IMG/VR virus record: IMGVR_UViG_3300046533_000104
Span: 1 to 42,355 of that record
DNA from: a virus
Length of the DNA: 42,355 nucleotides
Reading direction: 5' to 3' (one strand)
Shown one piece after another: positions 15,649 through 23,500 of this stretch (the first letter of the stretch is position 1; the number at the start of each line of letters is the position of its first letter). The notes under the pieces were generated by a model. The model was not told the DNA's origin. It did no database searches and saw only the letters and a list, made by a program, of their open reading frames with translations. The position numbers and the translations under genes are program-made.

Positions 15649-16019
15649 ATCGGTTCGACTGGAAAACCAGCCTTACCGAGGACCTTCAAGGTATGGCCTG
15701 CGACGTGAGCGTTCTTGCCACTCAAATGCTGAGCGACCTGTGCGGGAGACACACCAAGCGCCCTTGCTGCGGCGGCCTGGCTAGCCCACACTTCCTTGGT
15801 GGTGAGGCTCTGAACGACGTTGCCGGGATCGCCCAAAGCAGCAATAACGATGTTGGTCGTCGGAGAGCAGATCTGCACCTTGAAGGCATCCACGATCTGG
15901 ATGACCTCTGCGTTATTGGCGAGTGCAACACCAGCAACGCAACCCACCACGAGGCAGACACCACCAACGATGTACTCTTCCTTGTGGTCCTTCAGATGTT
16001 GCTTGGTACGTTCGAACAT
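15639..16019 (-). CDS. Membrane-anchored NUMOD1-like DNA-binding protein (126 aa)
   Basis: ATG 16019 with CAGGAG 5 nt upstream; a longer reading to 16106 crosses a hairpin and is rejected. Residues about 19-38 (IVGGVCLVVGCVAGVALANN) span the membrane. The C-terminal part, EVWASQAAAARALGVSPAQV then AQHLSGKNAHVAGHTLKVLG, is the NUMOD1/HTH pattern (S-Q-A-A-A-A-R-A-L-G-V-S, H-L-S-G-K, V-x-G-H-x-L/F). It would tether DNA, or RNA, to the membrane. Similar fusions are common in actinophages; the target is unknown. Its stop lies inside the promoter element. Confidence 0.65.
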   Translation of the reverse strand: MFERTKQHLKDHKEEYIVGGVCLVVGCVAGVALANNAEVIQIVDAFKVQICSPTTNIVIAALGDPGNVVQSLTTKEVWASQAAAARALGVSPAQVAQHLSGKNAHVAGHTLKVLGKAGFPVEPIAA

Positions 16020-16055
16020 GACGCTCCTGTGTTTGAAATATGATTGGAAGAAAGT

Positions 16056-16148
16056 GTGACTCCGTGTTGGAGTCAGAGTTTGAGAGACTTGCAGCATCAT
16101 CTGCATGGGATTATCGACTGGGCTTATAGCTCAGTCATCCTGTCTCTC
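16056..16148 (-). ncRNA. Second structured RNA or leader candidate
   Basis: Starts about at the predicted start of copy 4. The outer stem GAGAGAC/GTCTCTC (16142-16148 with 16082-16088) encloses GGATGACTG...CAGTC-GATA-ATCC (9 bp with a 4-nt bulge) and GCAG-ATGATG-CTGC. A terminator-like hairpin follows at 16057-16075. The plan (element, stem beginning at the start site, inner hairpins, terminal hairpin) is like the RNA at 15460-15624, but the sequence differs. Confidence 0.5.
16057..16075 (-). terminator. Hairpin of terminator type
   Basis: TGACTCC-AACAC-GGAGTCA on the minus strand, perfect 7-bp stem, same AACAC loop as the other terminators here, but followed only by CACTTTCTTCC, so termination may be partial. 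Confidence 0.5.
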
Positions 16149-16174
16149 TACTCTATGGCGTGTTTTTGACGCGA
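16141..16174 (-). promoter_or_regulatory. Recurrent promoter-like element, copy 4
   Basis: Minus strand: GTTCGCGTCAAAAACACGCC then ATAGAGTAGAGAGACA; -10-like TAGAGT at 16150-16155. Leads into the second structured RNA and the 126-residue gene. Confidence 0.6.
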
Positions 16175-16175
16175 A

Positions 16176-16550
16176 CTACTTTGCCCAGCGAGAACCGTTG
16201 GACAGATCACGGCAAACGAAGTCCACGGTGACCCCAGTGTCCTCGTCGAGCTGGTACTGAACGTTGCGACGGATGTTCTCTTCATCGGTCACGTACGCCA
16301 TCATCTTGCGCATGACATCCTCGTTGTCCCCCACGAGGTCCATCTCGATGCACCACTGCCCGTCCTTGAGCGCACGCTCCTGAACGAGGTTGATGATGGT
16401 CTCGATCGGGGTGTTCTTCACGAGATCGTTGTAGCCTGCGAACTCGACACCATGGTAGATGCCGATAGTGAAGATGTTCTTGCCGGATCCTGAAGCGATT
16501 GCCTGATCGCGGCTGATCTCGTCCTGGTCTTTCCTGTTACGTCCGAACAT
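16176..16550 (-). CDS. Hypothetical protein (124 aa)
   Basis: ATG 16550 with AAGGA 6 nt upstream. Basic, charged start (MFGRNRKDQDEISRDQ), then an alpha/beta domain with FTIGIYHGVEFAGYNDLVKN, helical NLVQERAL, strands QWCIEMDLVG and GVTVDFVCRDL. No membrane span. A terminator hairpin lies between it and the upstream gene. I do not recognise a family. Confidence 0.6.
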   Translation of the reverse strand: MFGRNRKDQDEISRDQAIASGSGKNIFTIGIYHGVEFAGYNDLVKNTPIETIINLVQERALKDGQWCIEMDLVGDNEDVMRKMMAYVTDEENIRRNVQYQLDEDTGVTVDFVCRDLSNGSRWAK

Positions 16551-16566
16551 GATGTTCCTTGTGATT

Positions 16567-16605
16567 GAAAAACGAAAGCCCTAATCCAGGTTTTGGACTA
16601 GGGCT
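16567..16605 (-). terminator. Intrinsic terminator after the 67-aa gene
   Basis: Minus strand stem AGCCCTAGTCCA/TGGATTAGGGCT (one mismatch), loop AAAACC region, then TTCGTTTTT. Confidence 0.8.
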
Positions 16606-16611
16606 AGAGGT

Positions 16612-16815
16612 TTACCTGATGTAGGTCTGTGCTGCATGAACTGCAATCTTGCTAAGCATGTCGAGGCTTTTGTAAGCGACGATGATCACGACTGCACCCG
16701 TAGTAATATCGGCGGCTACATCGCTGTAGTCAACCGTTCCTGCGGGGACAGTGGGTTCATCGGACTGATGGTCCTTGACGAGCTTAACTAGAAATGACTT
16801 GTTCTTGAACAACAT
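16612..16815 (-). CDS. Small membrane protein (67 aa)
   Basis: ATG 16815 with AAAGGA 5 nt upstream. Charged N-terminal part (MLFKNKSFLVKLVKDHQSDE), then DITTGAVVIIVAYKSLDML as a single span. Promoter element upstream and terminator downstream make a single-gene unit. Function unknown. Confidence 0.6.
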   Translation of the reverse strand: MLFKNKSFLVKLVKDHQSDEPTVPAGTVDYSDVAADITTGAVVIIVAYKSLDMLSKIAVHAAQTYIR

Positions 16816-16831
16816 GGGGTCCTTTCAGTTT

Positions 16832-16866
16832 GGGTTCTCTCACTTTAGTCCGTGTTTCCCACGCGC
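16832..16866 (-). promoter_or_regulatory. Recurrent promoter-like element, copy 5
   Basis: Minus strand: GCGCGTGGGAAACACGGAC then TAAAGTGAGAGAACCC; -10-like TAAAGT at 16842-16847. It overlaps the end of the 75-residue gene, which it makes end in RVGNTD. Confidence 0.65.
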
Positions 16867-17072
16867 TTAGGCTTGACGTTAGGGAGCGCGATATAATCGA
16901 ACTCATCCAAACTGATCTGGTGCTTGTTCAAGATGCTGACCAAATATGACATCTGCTCATTAGCGGACGTAACAGCTTCAGCCTGCTTCTCGATGACGCT
17001 ATTCATCTTCAAGACGCGGTACTCCTGCCAGGTGATGATGCCCAGCAATATGAGTTTGTCGTAGGGAATCAT
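16845..17072 (-). CDS. Hypothetical helical protein (75 aa)
   Basis: ATG 17072 is preceded by AGGGGGG about 11 nt upstream and follows the Acb2-like stop. MIPYDKLILLGIITWQEYRV, then a helix with heptad-like spacing (EKQAEAVTSANEQMSYLVSI) and NKHQISLDEFDYIALPN. Cotranscribed with the Acb2-like gene. Unknown function. Confidence 0.55.
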   Translation of the reverse strand: MIPYDKLILLGIITWQEYRVLKMNSVIEKQAEAVTSANEQMSYLVSILNKHQISLDEFDYIALPNVKPKRVGNTD

Positions 17073-17088
17073 GGCTTCTGCGTCCCCC

Positions 17089-17289
17089 CTATCGTTTGGG
17101 CCATCCTTGTGGGAATACATCTCTACACACACGAACGGCAAGCAAAGATGTGCATTGATGAATGCCTTGTTGAAATTCGCGCATTTCACTCGGATGTTGT
17201 GGTTCGAGTTTGAAGAATGCATTAGCTGCAGCAACGAGATTATCCATCACTACACCTTCTTCTTCTGTAAGTCCATCGTATCTTGCCAA
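17089..17289 (-). CDS. Acb2-like cyclic-nucleotide sponge (anti-CBASS candidate)
   Basis: 66 residues from TTG 17289 with AAGGA 6 nt upstream. The pattern LTEEEGVVMDNLVAAANAFF, then KLEPQHPSEMREFQQGIHQC, then LLAVRV and FPQGWP, is that of the short two-helix phage family containing Acb2 (and the related Tad1-type hairpin proteins). Family knowledge: Acb2 assembles into a hexamer that binds the cyclic nucleotides made by CBASS and so blocks effector activation. The conserved QHP, EF..GIH and the helix lengths fit; ligand binding cannot be shown from sequence. It lies between two terminator-separated small genes, among likely accessory functions. Confidence 0.65.
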   Translation of the reverse strand: MARYDGLTEEEGVVMDNLVAAANAFFKLEPQHPSEMREFQQGIHQCTSLLAVRVCRDVFPQGWPKR

Positions 17290-17307
17290 GATTTTTCCTT
17301 GTGATTG

Positions 17308-17347
17308 AAAAAATGAAAGCCTAAGTCCGTGTTGGGGACTTTTGGCT
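17308..17347 (-). terminator. Intrinsic terminator between the 44-aa and Acb2-like genes
   Basis: Minus strand: AAGCC-AAAAGTCC...GGACTT-AGGCTT stem around an AACAC loop, then TCATTTTTT. No promoter element lies between it and the Acb2-like gene, so that gene may depend on read-through. Confidence 0.7.
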
Positions 17348-17355
17348 TGGGATTA

Positions 17356-17490
17356 TTACCGGTTGATAATGATCTCGTATGTGCGGCCATTCGGGGTGTC
17401 GACGGTCTTAACGGTCTGACCCTTCCGGACGGCGTTAGCAATCTGGAAGAAGCCGGACACGTTTGACATCGAGTTACGAAGGTTGGTCAT
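17356..17490 (-). CDS. Small hypothetical protein (44 aa)
   Basis: ATG 17490, GAAAAGAG about 7 nt upstream. MTNLRNSMSNVSGFFQIANA, then VRKGQTVKTVDTPNGRTYEI, ending IINR. Soluble, with a strand-rich second half. Bounded by promoter element and terminator. Unknown function. Confidence 0.55.
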   Translation of the reverse strand: MTNLRNSMSNVSGFFQIANAVRKGQTVKTVDTPNGRTYEIIINR

Positions 17491-17513
17491 AGTAATCTCT
17501 TTTCAAAGTGGGT

Positions 17514-17550
17514 GGGTTCTCTCATCTTAGTCCATGTTTTTCACGCGAAC
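17514..17550 (-). promoter_or_regulatory. Recurrent promoter-like element, copy 6
   Basis: Minus strand: GTTCGCGTGAAAAACATGGA then CTAAGATGAGAGAACCC; -10-like TAAGAT at 17524-17529. Best representative of the family. Confidence 0.7.
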
Positions 17551-17551
17551 G

Positions 17552-17578
17552 AAAACCTAAGCCCGTGTTAGGGGCTTT
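17552..17578 (-). terminator. Intrinsic terminator after the 67-aa membrane gene
   Basis: Minus strand: AAGCCC-CTAACAC-GGGCTT stem-loop, then AGGTTTTC. It abuts promoter copy 6. Confidence 0.65.
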
Positions 17579-17583
17579 CGGTC

Positions 17584-17787
17584 TTAGAGGTTGAACTCTT
17601 GGGGAAACATCTTGGCGATGTCGTCGAGGGTGGCATTCGCCTTAGCAATGGCTGCTTCGAATTCTTCGTTGTGCTTCCTTTCCTGTCGCTTCTCATACGC
17701 GCGAGTGGCGTAATGGAAACTGACATAAAGGGCGCTTGCAACGATGATTCCGGAAAGCAGGGTGCTTTGGGTAGTGTTCTCAAACAT
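17584..17787 (-). CDS. Small membrane protein (67 aa)
   Basis: ATG 17787 with AAAGGA upstream. MFENTTQSTLLSGIIVASAL then YVSFHYATRAYEKRQERKHN: one N-terminal span, then a charged helix (EEFEAAIAKANATLDDIAKM). Single-gene unit between promoter copy 7 and a terminator. Function unknown. Confidence 0.6.
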   Translation of the reverse strand: MFENTTQSTLLSGIIVASALYVSFHYATRAYEKRQERKHNEEFEAAIAKANATLDDIAKMFPQEFNL

Positions 17788-17810
17788 GGTGGTGTTCCTT
17801 TGTAGTGGTG

Positions 17811-17845
17811 TATCTCTCATTTTACTCCATGTTTTTCACGCGAAC
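17811..17845 (-). promoter_or_regulatory. Recurrent promoter-like element, copy 7
   Basis: Minus strand: GTTCGCGTGAAAAACATGGA then GTAAAATGAGAGATAC; -10-like TAAAAT at 17819-17824. Confidence 0.7.
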
Positions 17846-17900
17846 GAATATAAAGACCTTTTTTCCGAATTCTCCCCCCGGGGAATTTTAGAGGCAAAAA

Positions 17901-17924
17901 ATGTCAGCCCATGTTCCTAACGCG
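17901..17924 (-). promoter_or_regulatory. Degenerate promoter-like element
   Basis: Minus strand: CGCGTTAGGAACATGGGC then TGACAT; keeps CGCGTnnnnAACATGG but the -10 is poor. No gene follows it before copy 7; the stretch to 17846 contains a GC-rich CCCCGGGG core and T/A runs. Confidence 0.4.
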
Positions 17925-17951
17925 AAAAACTAAAGCCCGCGTTTGCGGGCC
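17925..17951 (-). terminator. Intrinsic terminator after the 93-aa gene
   Basis: Minus strand: GCCCGC-AAAC-GCGGGC followed by TTTAGTTTTTC. Confidence 0.8.
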
Positions 17952-17980
17952 CTAGTCTGATCTTCCTGGGGAGGAGTGTG

Positions 17981-18262
17981 TTACTTAAGTCTCATGGCGA
18001 ATGACAGTGCTTTCGTCGTGATCACGTGCGAATTCTCGTACATGAGAATCATGGCGATACCGATCAGATTCGCCGCAACATTGGCTTGGGTGTCAGGGCT
18101 GACACGCTCGGGCTTTTCTAGTTCCTTGAGCGCAAACAGCCTTTCCACTTGGGTCAGGGTTGTAGCGTAATCATCTTCAGTAGGCTTCTTTGTCTTCAAT
18201 ATAGATTGAATTCGAGTGATCTCGGTGTCTAGCGCGGTAAGCGCCTTGGGCTTCTTAAACAT
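17981..18262 (-). CDS. Helical protein with C-terminal membrane span (93 aa)
   Basis: ATG 18262 with AAAGGA upstream. N-terminal charged helices (TALDTEITRIQSILKTKKPT and TQVERLFALKELEKPERVSP), then NVAANLIGIAMILMYENSHV, a moderately hydrophobic segment. The pattern recurs in actinophage genomes; function unknown. Promoter copy 8 precedes it and a strong terminator follows. Confidence 0.65.
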   Translation of the reverse strand: MFKKPKALTALDTEITRIQSILKTKKPTEDDYATTLTQVERLFALKELEKPERVSPDTQANVAANLIGIAMILMYENSHVITTKALSFAMRLK

Positions 18263-18280
18263 GGGTTCCTTTCATAGGGG

Positions 18281-18310
18281 TTCTCATCTTAGTCCATGTT
18301 TCCCACGCGG
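18281..18310 (-). promoter_or_regulatory. Recurrent promoter-like element, copy 8
   Basis: Minus strand: ACCGCGTGGGAAACATGGAC then TAAGATGAGAACCCC; -10-like TAAGAT at 18286-18291. It overlaps the end of the 76-residue gene, which it makes end in RVGNMD. Confidence 0.65.
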
Positions 18311-18519
18311 TTGTTCAGCCCATCCGAAACCACCTTGAACACGACTTGATCCGCCTGCTCAAGCGTTGCTGGATCATCTTCGAGTTCCAGCTGAAACCCT
18401 ATCGAATCTGGAGTGTGAGTTATCCGCATAATGCCCGAATATGACGTTGACTTGCGGACAAGTAGAGCCACAATCACTACAGCTTCGAATATAGCTACGA
18501 TCCCCAGGATCAATGTCAA
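18289..18519 (-). CDS. Small membrane protein (76 aa)
   Basis: TTG 18519 with AGGAAGG upstream. MTLILGIVAIFEAVVIVALL is the single span; the rest is a soluble acidic domain (IGFQLELEDDPATLEQADQV). It follows the Gp37-like tail gene by 13 nt and is last in the tail operon. Function unknown. Confidence 0.55.
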   Translation of the reverse strand: MTLILGIVAIFEAVVIVALLVRKSTSYSGIMRITHTPDSIGFQLELEDDPATLEQADQVVFKVVSDGLNNRVGNMD

Positions 18520-18532
18520 GTTTGACCTTCCT

Positions 18533-19648
18533 CTAGTCCAGGACTGTGACGGTAGGGTACGCTCGCTCGCCCGATTCGTCCTGTGTACGAATATACTCTG
18601 TCACTCGTGCATTCTGCACGATCCCACTGTTCCCCTGAAGCTCAACGACATCGCCGAGATAGTAATGAACGCCATACTTGAACTGAATATCCGGGACGAT
18701 CTCACCGTCTACCACCTTGGTGAACTTGTTGTCCATCAAGGCGTCATGAGCCCTTGTGTTCAGGATAGCGTTCAGGATGTTCGGGTCCGTACCGACCAGA
18801 TCGGTCGTGATGTCATCACAGAAGATCATCAACGCACGCATGTCGAAGCCAGAATATCCCTCGACATAGCTGCTGATACCAGGTACTGTGGCCATGCCCT
18901 CAGGATTGGATGGAACAAACGAATATACGTGCGTCTTGAACTTCTCAATGGAGCGAAGTTCCTTGATGTCCGTCAGTGAGTCCATCTGCGGCGAGAAGCG
19001 TACCTGTGCATTGGCACTCTGACCACTTGTGCGATCAAGACCTCGGTAAGTACGGAACGGCAGAGAATAACTGGTATCAGTAGCGGACGCCAGAGTGATG
19101 GACATACCGATTTCATAGGTAGATGCAATCTCCTTCAGAGCATCGTAGACCGGTCCGTACGGAACAGCTACATCCACCTCGGGGCCCAGCACATCGTATC
19201 CGCCCGAACCCAGTCCCTTGATTGCCATAGCCTGAGGATTCGGGATACCGGTAGGAATGGCTCCAGTCAAATATGGAGAACCCTCAACGCACATGTAATA
19301 CACGATCGCCCATAGGATCCACCCAGGAACACCATGGATAGGCCAATGCTTGTCCTCATGTAGAGGACTAATTCGAACAAAGCGATTATTCAGGAACTTG
19401 AGGAGCGAGCTACCCTGAATCTTGAGTTTACCATCCTCGATGTTCAACGTCTCAACGATGATGATCTCATCTGAGTCGAGCATCCCGAGGAACGTACCCT
19501 CTTTAAGTCTCTGAATCATCTCTGGAGTAGCCGGAACCACCAGCTCAGCCTCGCCATCACCGTAATAGCGCTCAGTCCAGATGGCTGAATGGAATGTGTC
19601 GATGGTGTCTTGCCGAAGAAACCCTCTTGACAGAGTGAAGAGTTCCAC
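18533..19648 (-). CDS. ReqiPepy6 Gp37-like tail protein
   Basis: 371 residues; GTG 19648 shares a base with the TAG of the Dit-like gene. MELFTLSRGFLRQDTIDTFH, then SAIWTERYYGDGEAELVVPA, DSDEIIIVETLNIEDGKLKI, GSSLLKFLNNR and the end YIRTQDESGERAYPTVTVLD fit the siphovirus ReqiPepy6 Gp37-like family, which acts as a baseplate or tail-hub component (a tail-associated-lysin-like position downstream of Dit). No peptidase motif is visible. Confidence 0.8.
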   Translation of the reverse strand: MELFTLSRGFLRQDTIDTFHSAIWTERYYGDGEAELVVPATPEMIQRLKEGTFLGMLDSDEIIIVETLNIEDGKLKIQGSSLLKFLNNRFVRISPLHEDKHWPIHGVPGWILWAIVYYMCVEGSPYLTGAIPTGIPNPQAMAIKGLGSGGYDVLGPEVDVAVPYGPVYDALKEIASTYEIGMSITLASATDTSYSLPFRTYRGLDRTSGQSANAQVRFSPQMDSLTDIKELRSIEKFKTHVYSFVPSNPEGMATVPGISSYVEGYSGFDMRALMIFCDDITTDLVGTDPNILNAILNTRAHDALMDNKFTKVVDGEIVPDIQFKYGVHYYLGDVVELQGNSGIVQNARVTEYIRTQDESGERAYPTVTVLD

Positions 19649-20478
19649 TACAGACCACCGAACTTCTCAAAATATGTAAGCGTCCACTCCTGAGCGCCAC
19701 CATCTGTGATGACCGTGAAGTCATTCTCACCGAACTCGAACATCGGCCACGATGATCCATCTGCCATCTTCGGGAGAAGATTCGTGATGATGCCTGTGCC
19801 AAGCTCAACGTTCTGGACGTATTTCTGTCCGGGCAACGAGTTCATGATGAAATATTTGGTAGCACTCACAGTTGCAGCAACCCGGAAGAACTGCACTGCT
19901 GGATCACCGACCTGAACGCCGATGTTAGCGGGTGCAGGCAGCGTAAGCTCAGTCAACTTCAAGTTCATACCCGCAGCAATTGAGCCATTGTACACAATTG
20001 TCTGTTTCACATTGGATGAACCCACGATGATGCTGGGATTAACTGCTGTAAAATATGGATCAGGACAGATGATGGAGACCTGAAGCTCAACGTCTTTGGA
20101 GAACATGTTGGTCTCGACACCCTCGACATACCCAAATATCTCCACAGTGGGAAAGTCATCATCACTGTGAAAGACCAGTCGTGTACGCATCTTGGGCATG
20201 AAATATGCGTACAGAAGTCTACGAAGTTCTTCCATCGAGTAGTTGGCCCAGTCTGGGTTCAGACCGACCGTAAGCACGATGTTTCTACTTGAGACAAGGC
20301 TGCCGTTATACGCGGCCCCATCAATGGATCCGAAATCCACGGTGTTGACTTTAGCCTTGACGGGATCCAGGCCATCAATAGTGTGGATCTGAATAAGATC
20401 GGTTTCCGGACCACGTCCACTCAAGGGCAGCTGAGGAGCTGATTTCCACGAGCTGTACGCTTGAACTGTGCTCAACAC
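19648..20478 (-). CDS. Distal tail (Dit)-like protein
   Basis: 276 residues. The start GTG 20478 (AAAGGAG about 12 nt upstream) or TTG 20475. IQIHTIDGLDPVKAKVNTVD and FGSIDGAAYNGSLVSSRNIV, then LLYAYFMPKMRTRLVFHSDD, FGYVEGVETNMFSKDVELQV and SIICPDPYF are typical of siphovirus Dit proteins, whose N-terminal domain forms a hexameric hub at the tail tip. It sits between tape measure and Gp37-like genes, as expected. The 111-nt gap upstream (20479-20589) holds no gene that I can support. Confidence 0.8.
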   Translation of the reverse strand: MLSTVQAYSSWKSAPQLPLSGRGPETDLIQIHTIDGLDPVKAKVNTVDFGSIDGAAYNGSLVSSRNIVLTVGLNPDWANYSMEELRRLLYAYFMPKMRTRLVFHSDDDFPTVEIFGYVEGVETNMFSKDVELQVSIICPDPYFTAVNPSIIVGSSNVKQTIVYNGSIAAGMNLKLTELTLPAPANIGVQVGDPAVQFFRVAATVSATKYFIMNSLPGQKYVQNVELGTGIITNLLPKMADGSSWPMFEFGENDFTVITDGGAQEWTLTYFEKFGGL

Positions 20479-20589
20479 TGTGTATCAGATCTCCTTTCAA
20501 ATATAACTCATACGCAGGTCACATGGCTGATACTGCTACGCCTTCCATAGTCCATGTCGTTACCGGCGACTCGACCTACGTATAGTGAG

Positions 20590-23500
20590 TTACGCGAGTG
20601 CGAGCGCACCCTTGGCTTGTGACAACTGATTCTTCGTCTGCCTGTAGATCTCGGCTTCGGACAGCGACTCGGGTGAGTAATTGTTCTGCTCGAACTTGAT
20701 CTGAGTTCCCCCAGAGGCAAGCACCGCGTCGTCCAAAGGCGACTGAACGGTGTTCTGACTTGCAGATATAACCGATGCCTGCCCATAAGAAGCGGCAGCA
20801 GTGATCGGCACGACGTTGAGCATAGACGCCATGGTCTTTGCGTCACTCGCGATCAATGACAGATCCAGAACCGGCGTAATTGTCGGGTTGATGTCGATGT
20901 TGGTCAGTACTGCGCTGGACAACTTCGAGACGCTTTCTCGCATCGCCTCCAATGCTTGCGCAGCAACATCCTCAGCGGCATCGGTGACAACCTTCGTTGA
21001 ATTGGCCAGACCTTCAGCCATACCCATGGTGGCAAACTTACCGATCTCAGCAAACTCCTGAGACGGCGACTTGATCTTCAGCTTCTTCTTGATTGCCTTG
21101 ATCATGGTTGCCGCAATGGCTTCCATAGCCTTACGGATACCTGTCTGCTGAGACTTCAGGCCATTGACGAGACCCTGTGCCGAGTCCACGCCTGCCTGAT
21201 ACAGATTCTGAGATGCCTGATATGCCAACGTCCTGGAAACTTCGCCCAGTTGGGCATCCAGAGCGTTGAGACCGGCAACTGCAGTCCTACCACCAGCAAG
21301 AAGTTGGCTCGCGAATTCCTGGTCAGCAGTACCATCCTCGAGCAGCTTCTGATACGTCTTGTCGTCTAGACCAAGAGAACGTAGCTGCTGAAGAGTTTGC
21401 TGGTACTGGGACACAGCCACAGTACGATCCTGCAGGCCCTTAATATAGGTGCCCAACGGATCCGTGTGAGTCTCGTCGGTCTGAATGATGTCAACCTGAT
21501 CACCGAACTTGCTGGCAAACGAGGAATATGCATCGTCCCGAGCCTTCGTAGAGTCCTCAAGTGACCTTACTGCGGCATCCAGATCGTCAGAGACCTTCTG
21601 GTAGTCCTTTGAGAGACCAACCAGCTGGTTGCGTTCGTCACGTAGATTATTGATCATCTCCGCATGGGCCTGTTTGGCCTGGTCATACAGAGCTTTGCTC
21701 TCAGCAACTGCTTGTTGAGCTTCCTTGATCGCCTTACGGTCCTTCTTCTTAGCATCCCGCAGACGATTGAGCTTGTCCTCTTCGGTGCTGATGGTCTCAC
21801 GAATATTGATCATCGCATCATTGAGCTTTTCCTGCAAGGTGTCAAATGCGCTCTTAATATCATCGCCAGAGCCCATGAGCCCTTCGGCAAAGCCTTCGCC
21901 GACGTACTCACCCAGGTCAGCCATCACCTTGGAGGGTGACGTAATCTGGAATATAGACTTGACTCCATTGATGACACCGTGGGACATCTCTTCGATGGCC
22001 TTGAGTGCACTTGTATTCTTGGCAACACCAATGGCAAAGCCCTCTACCACATTGTCACCAATCTCCATGAATACTGTTGACGGAGAATGTGATCCCACCG
22101 CGTGCTTTGCAGCTGCAATAGCTCCAGCGAACTTGCTCTTGATTGCACCGAGAATATCGCTAGCTCTCAGCCCGTTAAGGAAACCTTGCACAACTGCTCT
22201 ACCAACAGAAGCAGCACCAGAACTAACGGTGCCAACCGCTGAACTGATAGCACCAGTCACACTACGGACAAATGACGAAACCGCTTTACTACCCTCGCTG
22301 GCAAGTTTGCTCATTCCCTTACCAACAGCACTCACGAACTTTGAGGCCAGCTCACTGCCCTTGGCAGCCAAGGCTCCTACCATGCTGCTGATACCCGAGA
22401 TCAACCTCGAGATCATCTTGGAGCCTGTAGATATAATCGCAATACCAGCATTACTGACTGAACTGATAAAGCGAGCAACCAGACTCGCTGCCGTAGAGAC
22501 GACCTTGCCTACCGAATTCACGATACCGCTGACAACCTTCGTCACGATCCCCGAACCAGTAGACATAACACTGCCATAGCCGTTGACGATACCTGAGATG
22601 AATCTCTTCAACAGGTTTGCGCCAGAACTGACAATGCCGCTGAGTTTCCCAGCGATCCCAGATATGATCTTGGTGATGATGCTACTCGCCATAACAGTAA
22701 GGGAACTCAGAACACCAGTAACACCCTTGATAAGGGCCTTCAGCAGGTATGTACCCGTCGAGGCCATACTGGGTGCTTCTGCTCGAAGGACTTTCAATGA
22801 AGCTTCGATCAGCGCAATCATCGCCTCCGCCAACTTAGGCGCAAGCACGATAACAGCGTCGATCATCGTAGTCAAAATCTTGACGAATGCTGCAGCAAAC
22901 TGTGGTGCAACCTCTGCAATCTTCTGAACGATGGTCAACAACCCCATCACGAATCCAACGGCCATCTTGGGGATAGCCTCGATGAACTTCATCATCGCGT
23001 TGAGGAGAATCGCGATCGCAGCCGGACCAGCCACAGCAATCATGGACAATCCGGAACCAATCAAGAATATACCTGCACCAGCCAGAGCCAAACCACCGCC
23101 AATGAGCAGCAGAGCAGCACCCATAGCCAGTAGAGCAGGTGAGATCGGTGCCATCAGAGTCGCGGCAACACCAAGAACGGCCAATGCTGCTGCTAGCCCA
23201 ACAAGTCCCTTGAGGATGGAACCCCAAGACATGTTGCCCAACCGTTCCAATGCAGGAGCAATAAGAGCAAGACTGACTGCAGCAACCGCTAGCGCAGCGG
23301 CGCCAGCAAGACTCCCTGACATGGCATACATCGCCACGCCAAGTAGGAGCAATGCTCCAGCCATGGCTATGAGACCCTTAGCGATCTCGCCAACGGACAT
23401 ACCACCCAATGATTGCAGTGTAGTACCGATGCTCTTCAGAGCATATGCAACCAGCACAAGACCAGCTGAAGTCATCGCCATGTTTGGAGGCATGAGACTC

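Noticed and set aside
17514-17550. Ordinary sigma-70 promoter
   Set aside because: No TTGACA-like hexamer 16-18 bp before TAAGAT in any of the copies, though use by a host sigma factor with an extended element remains possible.
20479-20589. A 15-codon open frame upstream of the Dit-like gene
   Set aside because: No ribosome site and very short; the stretch looks like an ordinary intergenic spacer.
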